Part shown: piece after piece, positions 8,063-16,221 of the stretch
Position numbering within the stretch: position 1 is the first letter of the stretch
How the letters are laid out: each line of letters starts with the position of its first letter
Assembly: GCA_964402115.1 (NCBI GenBank)
Contig: CAYOBW010000082.1
Span: 1-26,014, forward strand
Length of the DNA stretch: 26,014 nt
Reading direction: 5' to 3'
From: CAYOBW01 sp964402115
GTDB taxonomy: Bacteria; Verrucomicrobiota; Kiritimatiellia; UBA8416; CAYOBW01
Program-made: the position numbers and the translations under genes
Notes under the pieces: model-generated
The model's input: the letters and a program-made list of their open reading frames with translations, nothing else
What the model was told of the DNA's origin: nothing
Databases searched by the model: none

Positions 8063-11017
8063 ATGAAAACACTGGGGACGCTGCTGCTGGCGGCGCTGTG
8101 CGCGATCTCGGGCGCCGCGCTCGCCGAGGACAAGCTTGCCGAGGGATTCGCGGCGCCGCCGGCCTCGGCCCGGCCGTGGGTTTTCTGGTTCTGGATCAAC
8201 GGCAACATCAGCAAAGAGGGGATCACGGCGGACCTCGAGGCCATGCAGCACGTGGGCATCGGGGGCGTGCTGTGGATGGAGGTGAGCGGGCCGTGGTGGG
8301 CGCCCGACGGCCCGGTGAAGGCGCTCAGCCCGCAGTGGCACGACTGCATGCAGTGGGCGGTGAAGGAATGCGAGCGGCTGGGCCTGACGTTCGATCTGTC
8401 CGTCGACTTCGGCTACGGAAGCGGCGGCCCGCACATCACGCCCGACAACTCCATGCAGAAGCTCTGCTGGAGCGAGCTGGAGGTCGATGGTGGGCGGAAG
8501 GTCGACGTCGTTGTTCCTCCGCCGGCGGTCGACAAGGGCAATCTGTCGGCGGCGTGGCTGAGGCCGGGCGCCGAGATCGATGCGAAGGTCCGCCGGGCGA
8601 TCGAAACGCTCGACTCATACCGGGACGTGGCCGTGGTCGCGATTCCCGTGCCGGGCTCGCCGCAGGCGCGTGCGTACCGTATCCGGGACCTCACGCTGAA
8701 GGATGGAACCGGCTGGCAGCTGCCGCGCCAGGGGGGCACGCCCGCGCTGCCGCCCGCTGCCGTGACGCCGCCAGAGCAGGTGGTGGATCTGACCGAGCGC
8801 ATGGGCAAGGACGGCCGCTTGGCATGGGATGCGCCGCCCGGCCGGTGGACGATTCTCCGCTGCGGCCACGCGTCCAACTTCAAGATGACCCGGCCTTGTC
8901 CGCAGGCTGCCGTCGGGCTGGAGTGCGACCGGCTGGGTAAGGCCGGCATCGACGCGCATTACGGCGCTTTCCTCAAGCAGGTCTTCGACGGCGCCGGCGC
9001 CGCGGCCGGCCGCGCGCTGACCCACGTGCACATCGACAGCTGGGAGGCCGGGGGCCAGAACTGGACCGCCACGTTCCCCGCCGAGTTCCGCGCGCGGCGC
9101 GGGTACGACCTGCGCCCCTGGCTGCCGGTCCTGGCCGGCAGGGTGGTCGGCAGCGCCGCGCTGTCCGAGCGGTTCCTCTGGGACATGCGGGCGACCGTGA
9201 GCGAAATGATCCGGGACAACTACGCGGGCCGTTTGCGGGAACTGGCGCAGCGGCACGGCATGAAGCTCTCCATCGAGGCCTACGGCCGCCTGTGCATCGA
9301 CAACCTGTCGTATGCCGGCGTTTGCGATCTTCCCATCAGCGAGTTCTGGGCGAAGGGCGACGGCCAGTTACCGACACCGGGCGGCTACGAGGCGTCCACC
9401 AAGGTCATGGCTTCCGCGGCGCACACCTACGGCAAGCCGGTCATCGGCGCGGAGTCGTTCACGTCGGACCGCGGGTGGCGCGACCACCCGTTCCTCCTCA
9501 AGGCGATGGGCGACGGGAAGTACTGCGACGGGCTCAACCGGGTCATCTTCCACCTGTCCGCGCACCAGGCCTACGACGGCATGGTTCCCGGCCTGACCCA
9601 CCGGAAGTGGGGCGAGCACGTTCAGCGGCACAACACGTGGTTCGACTACAGCCGGCCGTGGATGGACTATCTCGCGCGGTGCCAGCATCTCCTGCAGCAG
9701 GGCACGTTTGTGGCGGATGTTGCCTGCTGGGCGGGAGAGGGCGCGCCGTTGAACGTCAACGACCTGAAGGCGGACGTGCCCGCGGGCTACGATTTCGATT
9801 ACTGCTCGTCCGAGATCGTGCTCCGGATGACGGTGAAGGATGGCCGGCTGGTCCTGCCGTCCGGAACGAGCTACCGCTACCTGCAGCTGCCCGACGCCGA
9901 GCGCATGACCCTGCCGCTGGCCCGCAAGATTCGCGAACTGGTGGACGGCGGCGCGCGCGTCGTCGGCGGCAAACGGCCCCGGGGCACGCCCGGTCTGACC
10001 GACTTCCCCCGCTGCGATGCGGAGGTCGAAGCGATCGCCGCCGCGCTGTGGGATTCCGGGCGCGTGGTGTCCGGCCAGGCGCTGGCCGGCGTTTTCGTCC
10101 AGGACAAGCTGCCGCCCGACTTCGAGGGCGAGGGGCTGCGCTACATCCATCGGCGGTCCGGCGAGGCGGATATTTATTACGTGTCGCACCCGCGGAATCA
10201 AGCGGTCGCTGCCACGTGCACCTTCCGGGTGTCCGGCAAACGTCCCGAGCTGTGGGATCCGGAGACCGGCGCGATCCGGGCGCTGCCGGAGTTTTCCGAA
10301 GCGGGCGGGCGGACGCATGTGCCCCTCCGCTTCGAGCCGATGCAGAGCTGGTTCGTCGTATTCCGGGAAGCGGTTCCAGCGTCAAGCGTTTGGGTTTCAG
10401 GCCGGAACCTGCCGGCCGTGAGGCGGGTCATGGAGCTCGCAGGCCCGTGGGTCGTCGCCTTCGACGCGAAGTGGGGCGGTCCGGACAAGCAGCTGGAGTT
10501 CAAAGAGCTGACCGACTGGAGCAAGCACGCCGATTCCGCCGTTCGTTACTACTCCGGCACGGCGATCTATCGTAAGAACTTTGACCTTCCAGAACCCCCG
10601 GCCCTGGCCCCTGGCGGCGCCCTGTTCCTCGACCTGGGCGCGGTCGAGGTGCTGGCGAGGGTGCGGCTCAACGGGAAGGACTGCGGCATCGCCTGGAAGC
10701 CGCCCTATCGCGTGGACCTTTCCGCGGCGGTGCGCGCCGGGGAGAACCGCCTCGAAATCGACGTCGTCAACCTTTGGATCAACCGGATGATCGGCGACGA
10801 ACAGCTTCCCCTCGACGGGAAGTGGAAGGATGCCGAAACGTTGCTCGAATGGCCCGCGTGGTTCACATCCGGCGGCCCGCGCGCGTCGGGCCGCTACACT
10901 TTCACCTCCTGCCGGCATTACCGGAAGGACACGCCGCTGGTAGCATCCGGCCTGCTCGGCCCGGTGACGGTGGTTGCCGTCGAACCGGCGGCTGCCAACC
11001 CCGGCGCCGGGCCGTGA
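8063..11017 (+). CDS. Secreted glycoside hydrolase, GH106-like (alpha-L-rhamnosidase family)
   Basis: This 984-residue protein matches the family 106 architecture. The ATG at 8063 was chosen because GAGGAG lies just upstream and a Sec signal peptide follows (KTLGTLLLAALCAI to ALA, about residue 21). The mature N-terminus has the family hallmark ARPWVFWFWINGNISKEG, then DLEAMQHVGIGGVLWMEV. HIDSWEAG (323-330), SIEAYG (E405) and GAESFTSDRGW (E464) provide conserved acidic residues that are candidates for catalysis. The C-terminal 200 residues form a GH2-like sugar-binding jelly roll (RVRLNGKDCGIAWKPPY, then ENRLEIDVVNLWINR). Known members release terminal L-rhamnose from pectic or other complex glycans. 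Periplasmic location and proximity to oxidoreductase and DUF1080 genes suggest glycan catabolism. Confidence 0.88.
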   Translation: MKTLGTLLLAALCAISGAALAEDKLAEGFAAPPASARPWVFWFWINGNISKEGITADLEAMQHVGIGGVLWMEVSGPWWAPDGPVKALSPQWHDCMQWAVKECERLGLTFDLSVDFGYGSGGPHITPDNSMQKLCWSELEVDGGRKVDVVVPPPAVDKGNLSAAWLRPGAEIDAKVRRAIETLDSYRDVAVVAIPVPGSPQARAYRIRDLTLKDGTGWQLPRQGGTPALPPAAVTPPEQVVDLTERMGKDGRLAWDAPPGRWTILRCGHASNFKMTRPCPQAAVGLECDRLGKAGIDAHYGAFLKQVFDGAGAAAGRALTHVHIDSWEAGGQNWTATFPAEFRARRGYDLRPWLPVLAGRVVGSAALSERFLWDMRATVSEMIRDNYAGRLRELAQRHGMKLSIEAYGRLCIDNLSYAGVCDLPISEFWAKGDGQLPTPGGYEASTKVMASAAHTYGKPVIGAESFTSDRGWRDHPFLLKAMGDGKYCDGLNRVIFHLSAHQAYDGMVPGLTHRKWGEHVQRHNTWFDYSRPWMDYLARCQHLLQQGTFVADVACWAGEGAPLNVNDLKADVPAGYDFDYCSSEIVLRMTVKDGRLVLPSGTSYRYLQLPDAERMTLPLARKIRELVDGGARVVGGKRPRGTPGLTDFPRCDAEVEAIAAALWDSGRVVSGQALAGVFVQDKLPPDFEGEGLRYIHRRSGEADIYYVSHPRNQAVAATCTFRVSGKRPELWDPETGAIRALPEFSEAGGRTHVPLRFEPMQSWFVVFREAVPASSVWVSGRNLPAVRRVMELAGPWVVAFDAKWGGPDKQLEFKELTDWSKHADSAVRYYSGTAIYRKNFDLPEPPALAPGGALFLDLGAVEVLARVRLNGKDCGIAWKPPYRVDLSAAVRAGENRLEIDVVNLWINRMIGDEQLPLDGKWKDAETLLEWPAWFTSGGPRASGRYTFTSCRHYRKDTPLVASGLLGPVTVVAVEPAAANPGAGP

Positions 11018-11050
11018 CGTCCATGCTCCTGAAGTCCATTCCCGGGCGCG

Positions 11051-11088
11051 GCGCTGAGATCCTTCGCTGCGCTCAGGATGACGAGCGC
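11051..11088. repeat. Dispersed REP-type palindrome between convergent genes
   Basis: The element has outer arms GCGCT (11051-11055) and AGCGC (11084-11088) and inner arms ATCCT (11059-11063) and AGGAT (11075-11079). The core CCTTCGCTGCGCTCAGGATG is a widespread intergenic repeat in many bacterial genomes. It sits between convergent stops at 11017 and 11123 and could act as a bidirectional terminator, although it has no T-tract. Confidence 0.65.
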
Positions 11089-11122
11089 GTCTTGCAGGGG
11101 TGTTTGCCCGCAGCCCGCCAGA

Positions 11123-12511
11123 TCAGGGTTTCTTCACGCGGAAGTTGCGGAACGCGACGGGATCGTTGTGGCCGGCGAAGCCGATGTGGCCGGTCTTGCG
11201 ATCGAGCCCCTGCGGCACGGCGGGAAGCTTGCTGCGGTCGATCTTGTCGAGGTCGGCGTCGAGGATCTTCGTGCCGTTGAGCGTCACCCGGATCCGCTGG
11301 CCCTCGACGCGGATCTCCTCGGTGTTCCACACGCCGGGCGCGCGCAGGTAGCCGGGCTTCGCGCCGACGCAGTGGTAGATCGAGCCGTGATACTGGTAGC
11401 TCTTCAGCGGCGTCTTGGACGTCGCGTTGTAGCCGTCGTTGTCGATCACCTGGATCTCGAGGCCCTGCGACGCCGAGCCGCCGGTCGGGGGCGTGCGGAT
11501 CGCGATGCCGTTGTTGCCGGCGCGCGGCAGCTTGAACTCGAAGCGCAGCACCATGTCGCCGAACGCCTCCTTGCTCAGCAGGTCGCCGCCCTTGCCGGGC
11601 CTGCACATGATGCAGCCGTCCTGCACCTCGTAGCTGTCGACCGCGCCCTGCCAGTTGGAGAGGTCCTTGCCGTTGTCGAGCCGCGCGAAGCCTTCCTCGC
11701 CCGCGGCCAGGATCGTGTTCGCCTCGTCCGCGCCGATCTCGCGGATGCAGACGTTGCGCCAGCGGATCTCGCTGCCGTGGGTCTGAAGCTGGATCGGCCC
11801 CCTGGCGAAGATCGGATCCTGCAGGGCATTCGCATCCGTCAGCTCGCCGGACTGCCTGGCCTTCTGGAACGCGGCGCGGGCGAAGTAGTTCTCCATGACC
11901 GCGTTGTCGACCACTTTCTCGCCGTTGAAGATCACCGTTACGCGCTCGCCGACCATCGTGATCTTGAAGCTGTTCCACTCGCCGAAGGGCTTGTCCATGC
12001 GCTTCGACGGATCCTTCCCCGGTGCGCCGGCGCTGTTGTTCCAGAGGCCGCCGGAGCCCTTGTCCTGCCCCAGCTTGCGCGGATCGCCCTTGGTGCTGTC
12101 CCAGATCTGCACCTGCGGCACGCCGCGGAGGTAGACGCCGCTGTCGCCGTCGGGCAGCGCCTTGTACTCGACCCACAGCTCGAAGTCGCCGTAATCCTTC
12201 TCCGTTGTCAGGTAGAGCCCGCGGCCGTCGTTGACGAGCTGCCCGTCCTCGACCTTCCAGTGCGCGTTGATGTGTTCCGTGCCGGCCTGGCCGCCCACCC
12301 CGCCCTCGACGGATTGCCGGATGTAGGCCGCCCGCGCTTCGGGCGTCATCTTCCTGAGGTCGGTCGGATCCTGCGTCCCCCAGCCGTACCAGCCGGACAG
12401 ATCCTTCCCGTTGAAGAGCGCCGTGAAGCCCGGCGGCGGCGTGTTGTTCTGGGCGTGAGCGCCCGCCGCGAGCGCGGCGACGATGAGAACCGGCAACAGT
12501 CGTGTAGGCAT
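11123..12511 (-). CDS. Secreted DUF1080 (3-keto-disaccharide hydrolase-like) protein, two domains
   Basis: This 462-residue protein carries two DUF1080 domains, about residues 27-265 and 271-460. Each opens with the hallmark phrase, GFTALFNGKDLSGW and GFARLDNGKDLSNW. The second keeps further family features: GNNGIAIRTPPTGG, QGLEIQVIDNDGYN, YQYHGSIYH and GHIGFAGHNDPVAFRNFRVK. The ATG at 12511 opens a Sec signal peptide ending AHA near residue 20 and has AGGGGAG about 9 bases upstream. Characterised DUF1080 enzymes cleave 3-keto-glycosides. The gene begins 19 bases after the stop of a Gfo/Idh/MocA oxidoreductase, so the probable partner making the keto-sugar is encoded just upstream. Single-domain members are the norm; the duplication may reflect binding plus catalysis. 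Many laminin-G-like folds look similar, so substrate is unknown. Confidence 0.9.
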   Translation of the reverse strand: MPTRLLPVLIVAALAAGAHAQNNTPPPGFTALFNGKDLSGWYGWGTQDPTDLRKMTPEARAAYIRQSVEGGVGGQAGTEHINAHWKVEDGQLVNDGRGLYLTTEKDYGDFELWVEYKALPDGDSGVYLRGVPQVQIWDSTKGDPRKLGQDKGSGGLWNNSAGAPGKDPSKRMDKPFGEWNSFKITMVGERVTVIFNGEKVVDNAVMENYFARAAFQKARQSGELTDANALQDPIFARGPIQLQTHGSEIRWRNVCIREIGADEANTILAAGEEGFARLDNGKDLSNWQGAVDSYEVQDGCIMCRPGKGGDLLSKEAFGDMVLRFEFKLPRAGNNGIAIRTPPTGGSASQGLEIQVIDNDGYNATSKTPLKSYQYHGSIYHCVGAKPGYLRAPGVWNTEEIRVEGQRIRVTLNGTKILDADLDKIDRSKLPAVPQGLDRKTGHIGFAGHNDPVAFRNFRVKKP

Positions 12512-12530
12512 GATCAGGACTCCCCTTGCG

Positions 12531-13862
12531 TTAGATTTTCCACCCCTCGCGATAACTGTGCTGCACGAACGCCTCCGCCTTGGCGGTGTTCGTTGCGCGC
12601 AGGGCCTTGTCATCCCACTCGAGCTTCGCGCCGGCGCGGTGGGCGACGTTGCCGAGCAGCACGGTCTCCGTCAGCGCGCCGGCATAGTCGAAATTGCACG
12701 TCGTCGGCCCGCCGCGCTTGCAGGCATCGAGCCATTCCCTGTGGTGGCCGATGGAGTCCGGGATGGACGGCTTCGGCGGCACGAAGCTGGCGAACCGCTC
12801 CTGCGGCAGCAGCAGGTAGCGTGTGTAGTCCGCCAGCAGCATCCCCTGCGCGCCGACGAAGAGCACGCCGCTATCCCAGGGCGGCTGCTTCTCCGCGTCC
12901 CCCTGCCGCCTGGCCCCGGGCAGGATCGACTTCAGCAGCTCCGGCTGCCTGCCGCCGTGATACCACGTCAGGCGCACGGCCGGCTTGTCGCCGCGCGCGG
13001 GGTACTGGTAGCGCAGCACCAGCCACGGCGGCACGGACTCCGCGTCCGCGGGCGGGCCGTCGACGACCTCGACCGACACGCAGTCGCGCAGGCCCAGCGC
13101 CCAGTGCGGCAGGTCCAGGTAGTGGCAACCGAAATCGCCCAGCGAACCGCCGCCGAACGCCCACCAGTTCCGCCACCTCCCCGGCAGGTATTCCGGGTGA
13201 TACGGCCGCGCGTCGACCGGCCCGAGCCACAGGTCGTAGTGCAGCCCCGCCGGCACCGGCGGCGTCGCGGCGGGGCGCGTCACGCGGCCGTAGCTCGCGG
13301 CGGACCACACGTGCACCTCGGCGATCGGCCCGACCGCGCCGGCCTGCACGAGCTCGACGACGCGGCGGTAGTTCGGGTCGGCGTGGATCTGCGTCCCCAT
13401 CTGCGTCGCGACCCCGGCCGCGCGCGCGGCCTCGCGCACGATGCGGCACTCGGAAACGGTGCGTGTCAGCGGCTTCTCGCAGTAGACGTGCCGGCCGCTG
13501 CGCAGCGCCATGGCCGCGACCACGGCGTGGGTGTGGTCGGGCGTCGAACAGACGATGGCATCGAGGTCGCTCCGGTCGAGGAGCCGCCGGAAGTCGTCAT
13601 AGCGCGCGGCCCGCGGGAACCTGGCCGCGGCAGCCGCGAGGAGCGCATCGTCGACGTCGCACAGCGCCACGATGTTCTCGCCGGCCACGCCGTGCAGGTT
13701 GGCCGCGCCGCGGTTGGCCACCCCGACGATGCCCAGGTTGAGCTTTTCGTTGGCCGACAGAGCCCGCGCCGCGCGCGCGGAGGGCCCGCTGCCCAGCCCC
13801 AGGCCGATTCCTGACAACACCGCGCCTTGCATGAACCGGCGGCGACCAAGGTCGTTTCTCAT
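12531..13862 (-). CDS. Gfo/Idh/MocA family oxidoreductase, Tat-exported (second copy)
   Basis: This 443-residue protein is a second Tat-exported member of the Gfo/Idh/MocA family. The ATG at 13862 forms an ATGA overlap with the stop of the upstream epimerase gene. The Tat signal has RRRF at residues 7-10 followed by a glycine-rich hydrophobic core. LNLGIVGVANRG (41-52) is the nucleotide-binding loop, TPDHTH (107-112) and CEKP (128-131) are family motifs, and FGCHYLDLPHW with His247 carries the likely catalytic residue. LHYDLWLGP and the RNWWAFGGGSLGDFG segment are typical of the secreted PVC subgroup. It shares little beyond motifs with the copy at 430-1809, so the two probably act on different sugars. 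Position in a tight operon with a DUF1080 enzyme supports a role in oxidising a glycoside before cleavage. Confidence 0.93.
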   Translation of the reverse strand: MRNDLGRRRFMQGAVLSGIGLGLGSGPSARAARALSANEKLNLGIVGVANRGAANLHGVAGENIVALCDVDDALLAAAAARFPRAARYDDFRRLLDRSDLDAIVCSTPDHTHAVVAAMALRSGRHVYCEKPLTRTVSECRIVREAARAAGVATQMGTQIHADPNYRRVVELVQAGAVGPIAEVHVWSAASYGRVTRPAATPPVPAGLHYDLWLGPVDARPYHPEYLPGRWRNWWAFGGGSLGDFGCHYLDLPHWALGLRDCVSVEVVDGPPADAESVPPWLVLRYQYPARGDKPAVRLTWYHGGRQPELLKSILPGARRQGDAEKQPPWDSGVLFVGAQGMLLADYTRYLLLPQERFASFVPPKPSIPDSIGHHREWLDACKRGGPTTCNFDYAGALTETVLLGNVAHRAGAKLEWDDKALRATNTAKAEAFVQHSYREGWKI

Positions 13863-14770
13863 GCCGCGCCGCTCCGCAGGCAGTCCGCCAGGTACCGCAT
13901 GGTCCGCCTGGCTGCGCTGGTGGCATCGCCCTCGCGATGGAGCCACTTGTGCACGGCGCTATCCATGCCCTCGCAGAACAACTCGGGCACGATGCCGCGC
14001 CGATAGTCCGCCGCGCGCAGCACGCTCAGCATAGCCCCGGTTCGCGGGCCGATTTGGCCGGTGCCGTACTCGCCCCGGTGATTCTCGCTGAAATGGACGT
14101 GAAACAGGTGTCCGCTCTGCACCGCCCTGCGCAGGCTGGACACCACGTCCTCCGCCTCGTCGATGTGCGCGTGGCTGGCATCCCAGTTGATGCCGAGGTG
14201 CGAACTGCCGACCTCGCGGATGACCCCCAGCGCGTCGTCCACCGTATTCAGCACATACGTCTCGAAGCGGTTCAACACCTCGAAGCCGGCGTAGACCCCT
14301 TTCTCCGCGGCCCGGGCGGCAATGCGGCGGAGGCCCTCCACGAGCCAGTCGCGTTCCTGCGCCGAAAGCCCGACACCGGAGAAGTACCTGTGGCGCGTGT
14401 GCCAGGGCCCGCTGAGGATGCCGGGATCGCCGTCGACCGCCACGGCCGCGGCGTAGTCGACGAACGCGCAGGCGCGCGCCGCCGCCGCCCGGCGCTCCTC
14501 CGCGTCCGGGCTCACGAGATGCGGGCTGGGCCGGCCCTGCCCCAGCAGGTACGGGTTGAAGCCGCAGGCCACCACGCCGAAGCCGTGCGCCCGCGCCTTC
14601 TCCCGGATGACGCCGGCGAAACCCAGGTCGCCGGGATCCGGGGAGGCGTACACCTCGATGAGGGGACGGTCCCCGGGCATCTCGAGCGCCGCGGCCCACT
14701 CCAGGAACCCGTCCAGATTGCTGTCGTCAACCGGTAACGCCCAGGCCCACGTGTCAATGCCGAATCGCAT
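13859..14770 (-). CDS. Sugar epimerase/isomerase, xylose-isomerase-like TIM barrel
   Basis: This 303-residue protein belongs to the AP-endonuclease-2 / xylose-isomerase-like TIM barrel fold and most resembles ketose 3-epimerases. The ATG at 14770 is preferred over a GTG three codons upstream because GGAGG is 8 bases before the ATG but abuts the GTG. The metal site is recognisable: Glu164 (GFEVLNRFE), Asp197 and His200 (NWDASHAH), His226 (HVHFSENHRG) and Glu263 (VPELF). The following Arg of ENHRG matches the substrate-binding Arg of tagatose 3-epimerases. No signal peptide is seen, so it acts in the cytoplasm while the two downstream gene products are exported. It is the first gene of a three-gene operon and overlaps the next by 4 bases. 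Alternatives are an inosose or hydroxypyruvate isomerase. Confidence 0.88.
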   Translation of the reverse strand: MRFGIDTWAWALPVDDSNLDGFLEWAAALEMPGDRPLIEVYASPDPGDLGFAGVIREKARAHGFGVVACGFNPYLLGQGRPSPHLVSPDAEERRAAAARACAFVDYAAAVAVDGDPGILSGPWHTRHRYFSGVGLSAQERDWLVEGLRRIAARAAEKGVYAGFEVLNRFETYVLNTVDDALGVIREVGSSHLGINWDASHAHIDEAEDVVSSLRRAVQSGHLFHVHFSENHRGEYGTGQIGPRTGAMLSVLRAADYRRGIVPELFCEGMDSAVHKWLHREGDATSAARRTMRYLADCLRSGAA

Positions 14771-15157
14771 GGTCTCCACCTCCGCTATGGTCGGACGATG
14801 TTGGAAAGGTTTCTCCCATCGCCCGACAATCCACGTTTCCCATGCCGCGTGTCAAGTGCCGAGGGAGTGCCCCGTTCTGCGGGAGTGCTCGTCGACATAC
14901 TGCCCAATCTGTCCTTTCCATCCGTCAGCGGCTCGCGAGGACGCTCGCCCGGTGCCCATGCCAGGCAACCCGTATGGATACCGCCATGAAGGGCGAGCCG
15001 CGTGGGCTGTGCGTGTGACGCGCCTGCGCTGCGAGCGCCGTTCCGCCTGGCCGAGGATCAGGGGCGCGGAAACACCTTGTATCCCCACTCTGCCTGCCAT
15101 AGATTCGCGCAACGGATGCTTCCATCGAGGTCGGGCTCGCCAAGGGAACCAACAACC
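14771..15157. other. Divergent intergenic region
   Basis: It separates the epimerase operon (minus) from the secreted orphan (plus). It holds the TTGACA promoter candidate at 14826-14855 and, just upstream of that box, the direct repeat GGGAGTGC at 14863-14870 and 14881-14888 (18-bp period), a possible regulator site. No gene or RNA is recognised. Confidence 0.4.
14826..14855 (-). promoter_or_regulatory. Candidate promoter for the epimerase operon
   Basis: On the minus strand a perfect TTGACA (14855-14850) is followed after 18 bases by GATTGT (14831-14826). It is well placed for the operon starting at 14770. The -10 match is weak. Confidence 0.35.
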
Positions 15158-16204
15158 ATGCCACGGATTGGCCAACAGGTGGCGATCGCGATGCTGGCCG
15201 CGCAGATTCTGCCGGCTGCGTGGGCGGGTGGAGCGTCCGTGCCGGCCGTGCGGGAGCGCTCCTATTGGGTGCACGCCTCGCTTGGCGACTTCACGCAAAA
15301 GGGGTATTTCGGCCCCGACTTTGCGGCGACGCCGCCGCCCTCCAGCCAGGAAGTCGCGCGCGCGGCGGGGCTGCTGACCGGCGCGTATGGGGCGAACCGC
15401 CTGTACCTGATCTACCACAAGGAGTTGCCGGTTGCCGACATCCGTCGCGTCTTCGGCTGGTGGCGCGCGGTTTGTCCGCGGACCGTGGAACTGGTTCCGG
15501 CGCTGGTCCTGCGCATGTACGATCCGGCGCGGACCCCGGTGTTCACGCCCGGGGAGGCGCGCGACCTCGGGGCCTTTCTGCACGAGGCTATCCCGGGCGG
15601 GCGCCTGGCGGTGTATGACGTCTACGCGAAGCGCGACCAGGGCGAGTCGCTGCCGGAACTGGCCGCGCTGTTTCCGCGCGGGCTGTATCGCGTGGGGCTG
15701 CAGCCCGGCGAGGAGCTCGCGGCGCCTTTTGCCGGCGCCGTGCAGGATACGTGGAGCGGCTTCTGCCATGGTGCGCGCAACGGCGAGGATTGGGAGCAGC
15801 CCGGTTTCGGCGCGGAGACCTTGCGCCGGTGGGTGATTGCGCGCAACGCGGGCGACAGGCCTGTCGCCTGGAACCTGGTCGTCGTGGCGTGGGACTACGG
15901 CGCCACGCCGCGGGGCGGCTATCCCGGCTACGACGATGCGGCGAAGAACATGCCTCTCCCGGCAGGGCGCAACCGCGCCGGCGCCGGCCTGATCGCCGCC
16001 GCGGCGGCGCCGGACCGTTTGGCCGGATTCAGCAGCGACCTCTACATCCTGAACGAGAACTCGCGGCACCCGGCCCACGACGGGCCGGCCCGGGCGTTCT
16101 ACCGAACCCTGCGGGAGGGGCGGGTGTACGAGGGCTACTACGCCGTGCCCTTCCGCGAGATCACGGAAATCTATCGCGAACAGGCGACCGCCCCGGGAAA
16201 ATAG
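15158..16204 (+). CDS. Secreted protein of unknown family
   Basis: This 348-residue protein is not recognised. The ATG at 15158 opens a plausible Sec signal peptide (hydrophobic AIAMLAAQILPAAWA, cleavage after about residue 23); an upstream 52-residue extension would hide it. The ribosome site is weak (AAGGGA, about 11 bases away). The mature protein starts ERSYWVHASLGDFTQKGYFGP, followed by alternating helix and strand segments (GANRLYLIYHKE, VELVPALVLRMYD, GGRLAVYDVYAK, GLYRVGLQPGEE) that could be a TIM-barrel-like fold. Trp- and aromatic-rich segments (WNLVVVAWDYG, RVYEGYYAVPFREI) suggest carbohydrate contact. It is convergent with the FG-GAP gene and divergent from the epimerase operon, so a glycan-related role is only a guess. 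Confidence 0.7.
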   Translation: MPRIGQQVAIAMLAAQILPAAWAGGASVPAVRERSYWVHASLGDFTQKGYFGPDFAATPPPSSQEVARAAGLLTGAYGANRLYLIYHKELPVADIRRVFGWWRAVCPRTVELVPALVLRMYDPARTPVFTPGEARDLGAFLHEAIPGGRLAVYDVYAKRDQGESLPELAALFPRGLYRVGLQPGEELAAPFAGAVQDTWSGFCHGARNGEDWEQPGFGAETLRRWVIARNAGDRPVAWNLVVVAWDYGATPRGGYPGYDDAAKNMPLPAGRNRAGAGLIAAAAAPDRLAGFSSDLYILNENSRHPAHDGPARAFYRTLREGRVYEGYYAVPFREITEIYREQATAPGK

Positions 16205-16212
16205 GGGGGCGG
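16188..16212. terminator. Candidate bidirectional hairpin terminator
   Basis: CCGCCCC (16188-16194) pairs with GGGGCGG (16206-16212) across the stop codon at 16202-16204 and the 17-base gap between convergent genes. The loop contains AAAA, but there is no clear T-tract. Confidence 0.4.
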
Positions 16213-16221
16213 ACCGTGCCC

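Noticed and set aside
11078..13741. Long plus-strand frame opposite the DUF1080 and oxidoreductase genes
   Set aside because: It is a shadow of two well-supported minus-strand genes and becomes an Arg/Ala-rich low-complexity string.
14989..15021. Ten-codon leader peptide candidate upstream of the secreted orphan
   Set aside because: It is too short, has no ribosome site and no attenuator-like hairpins follow.
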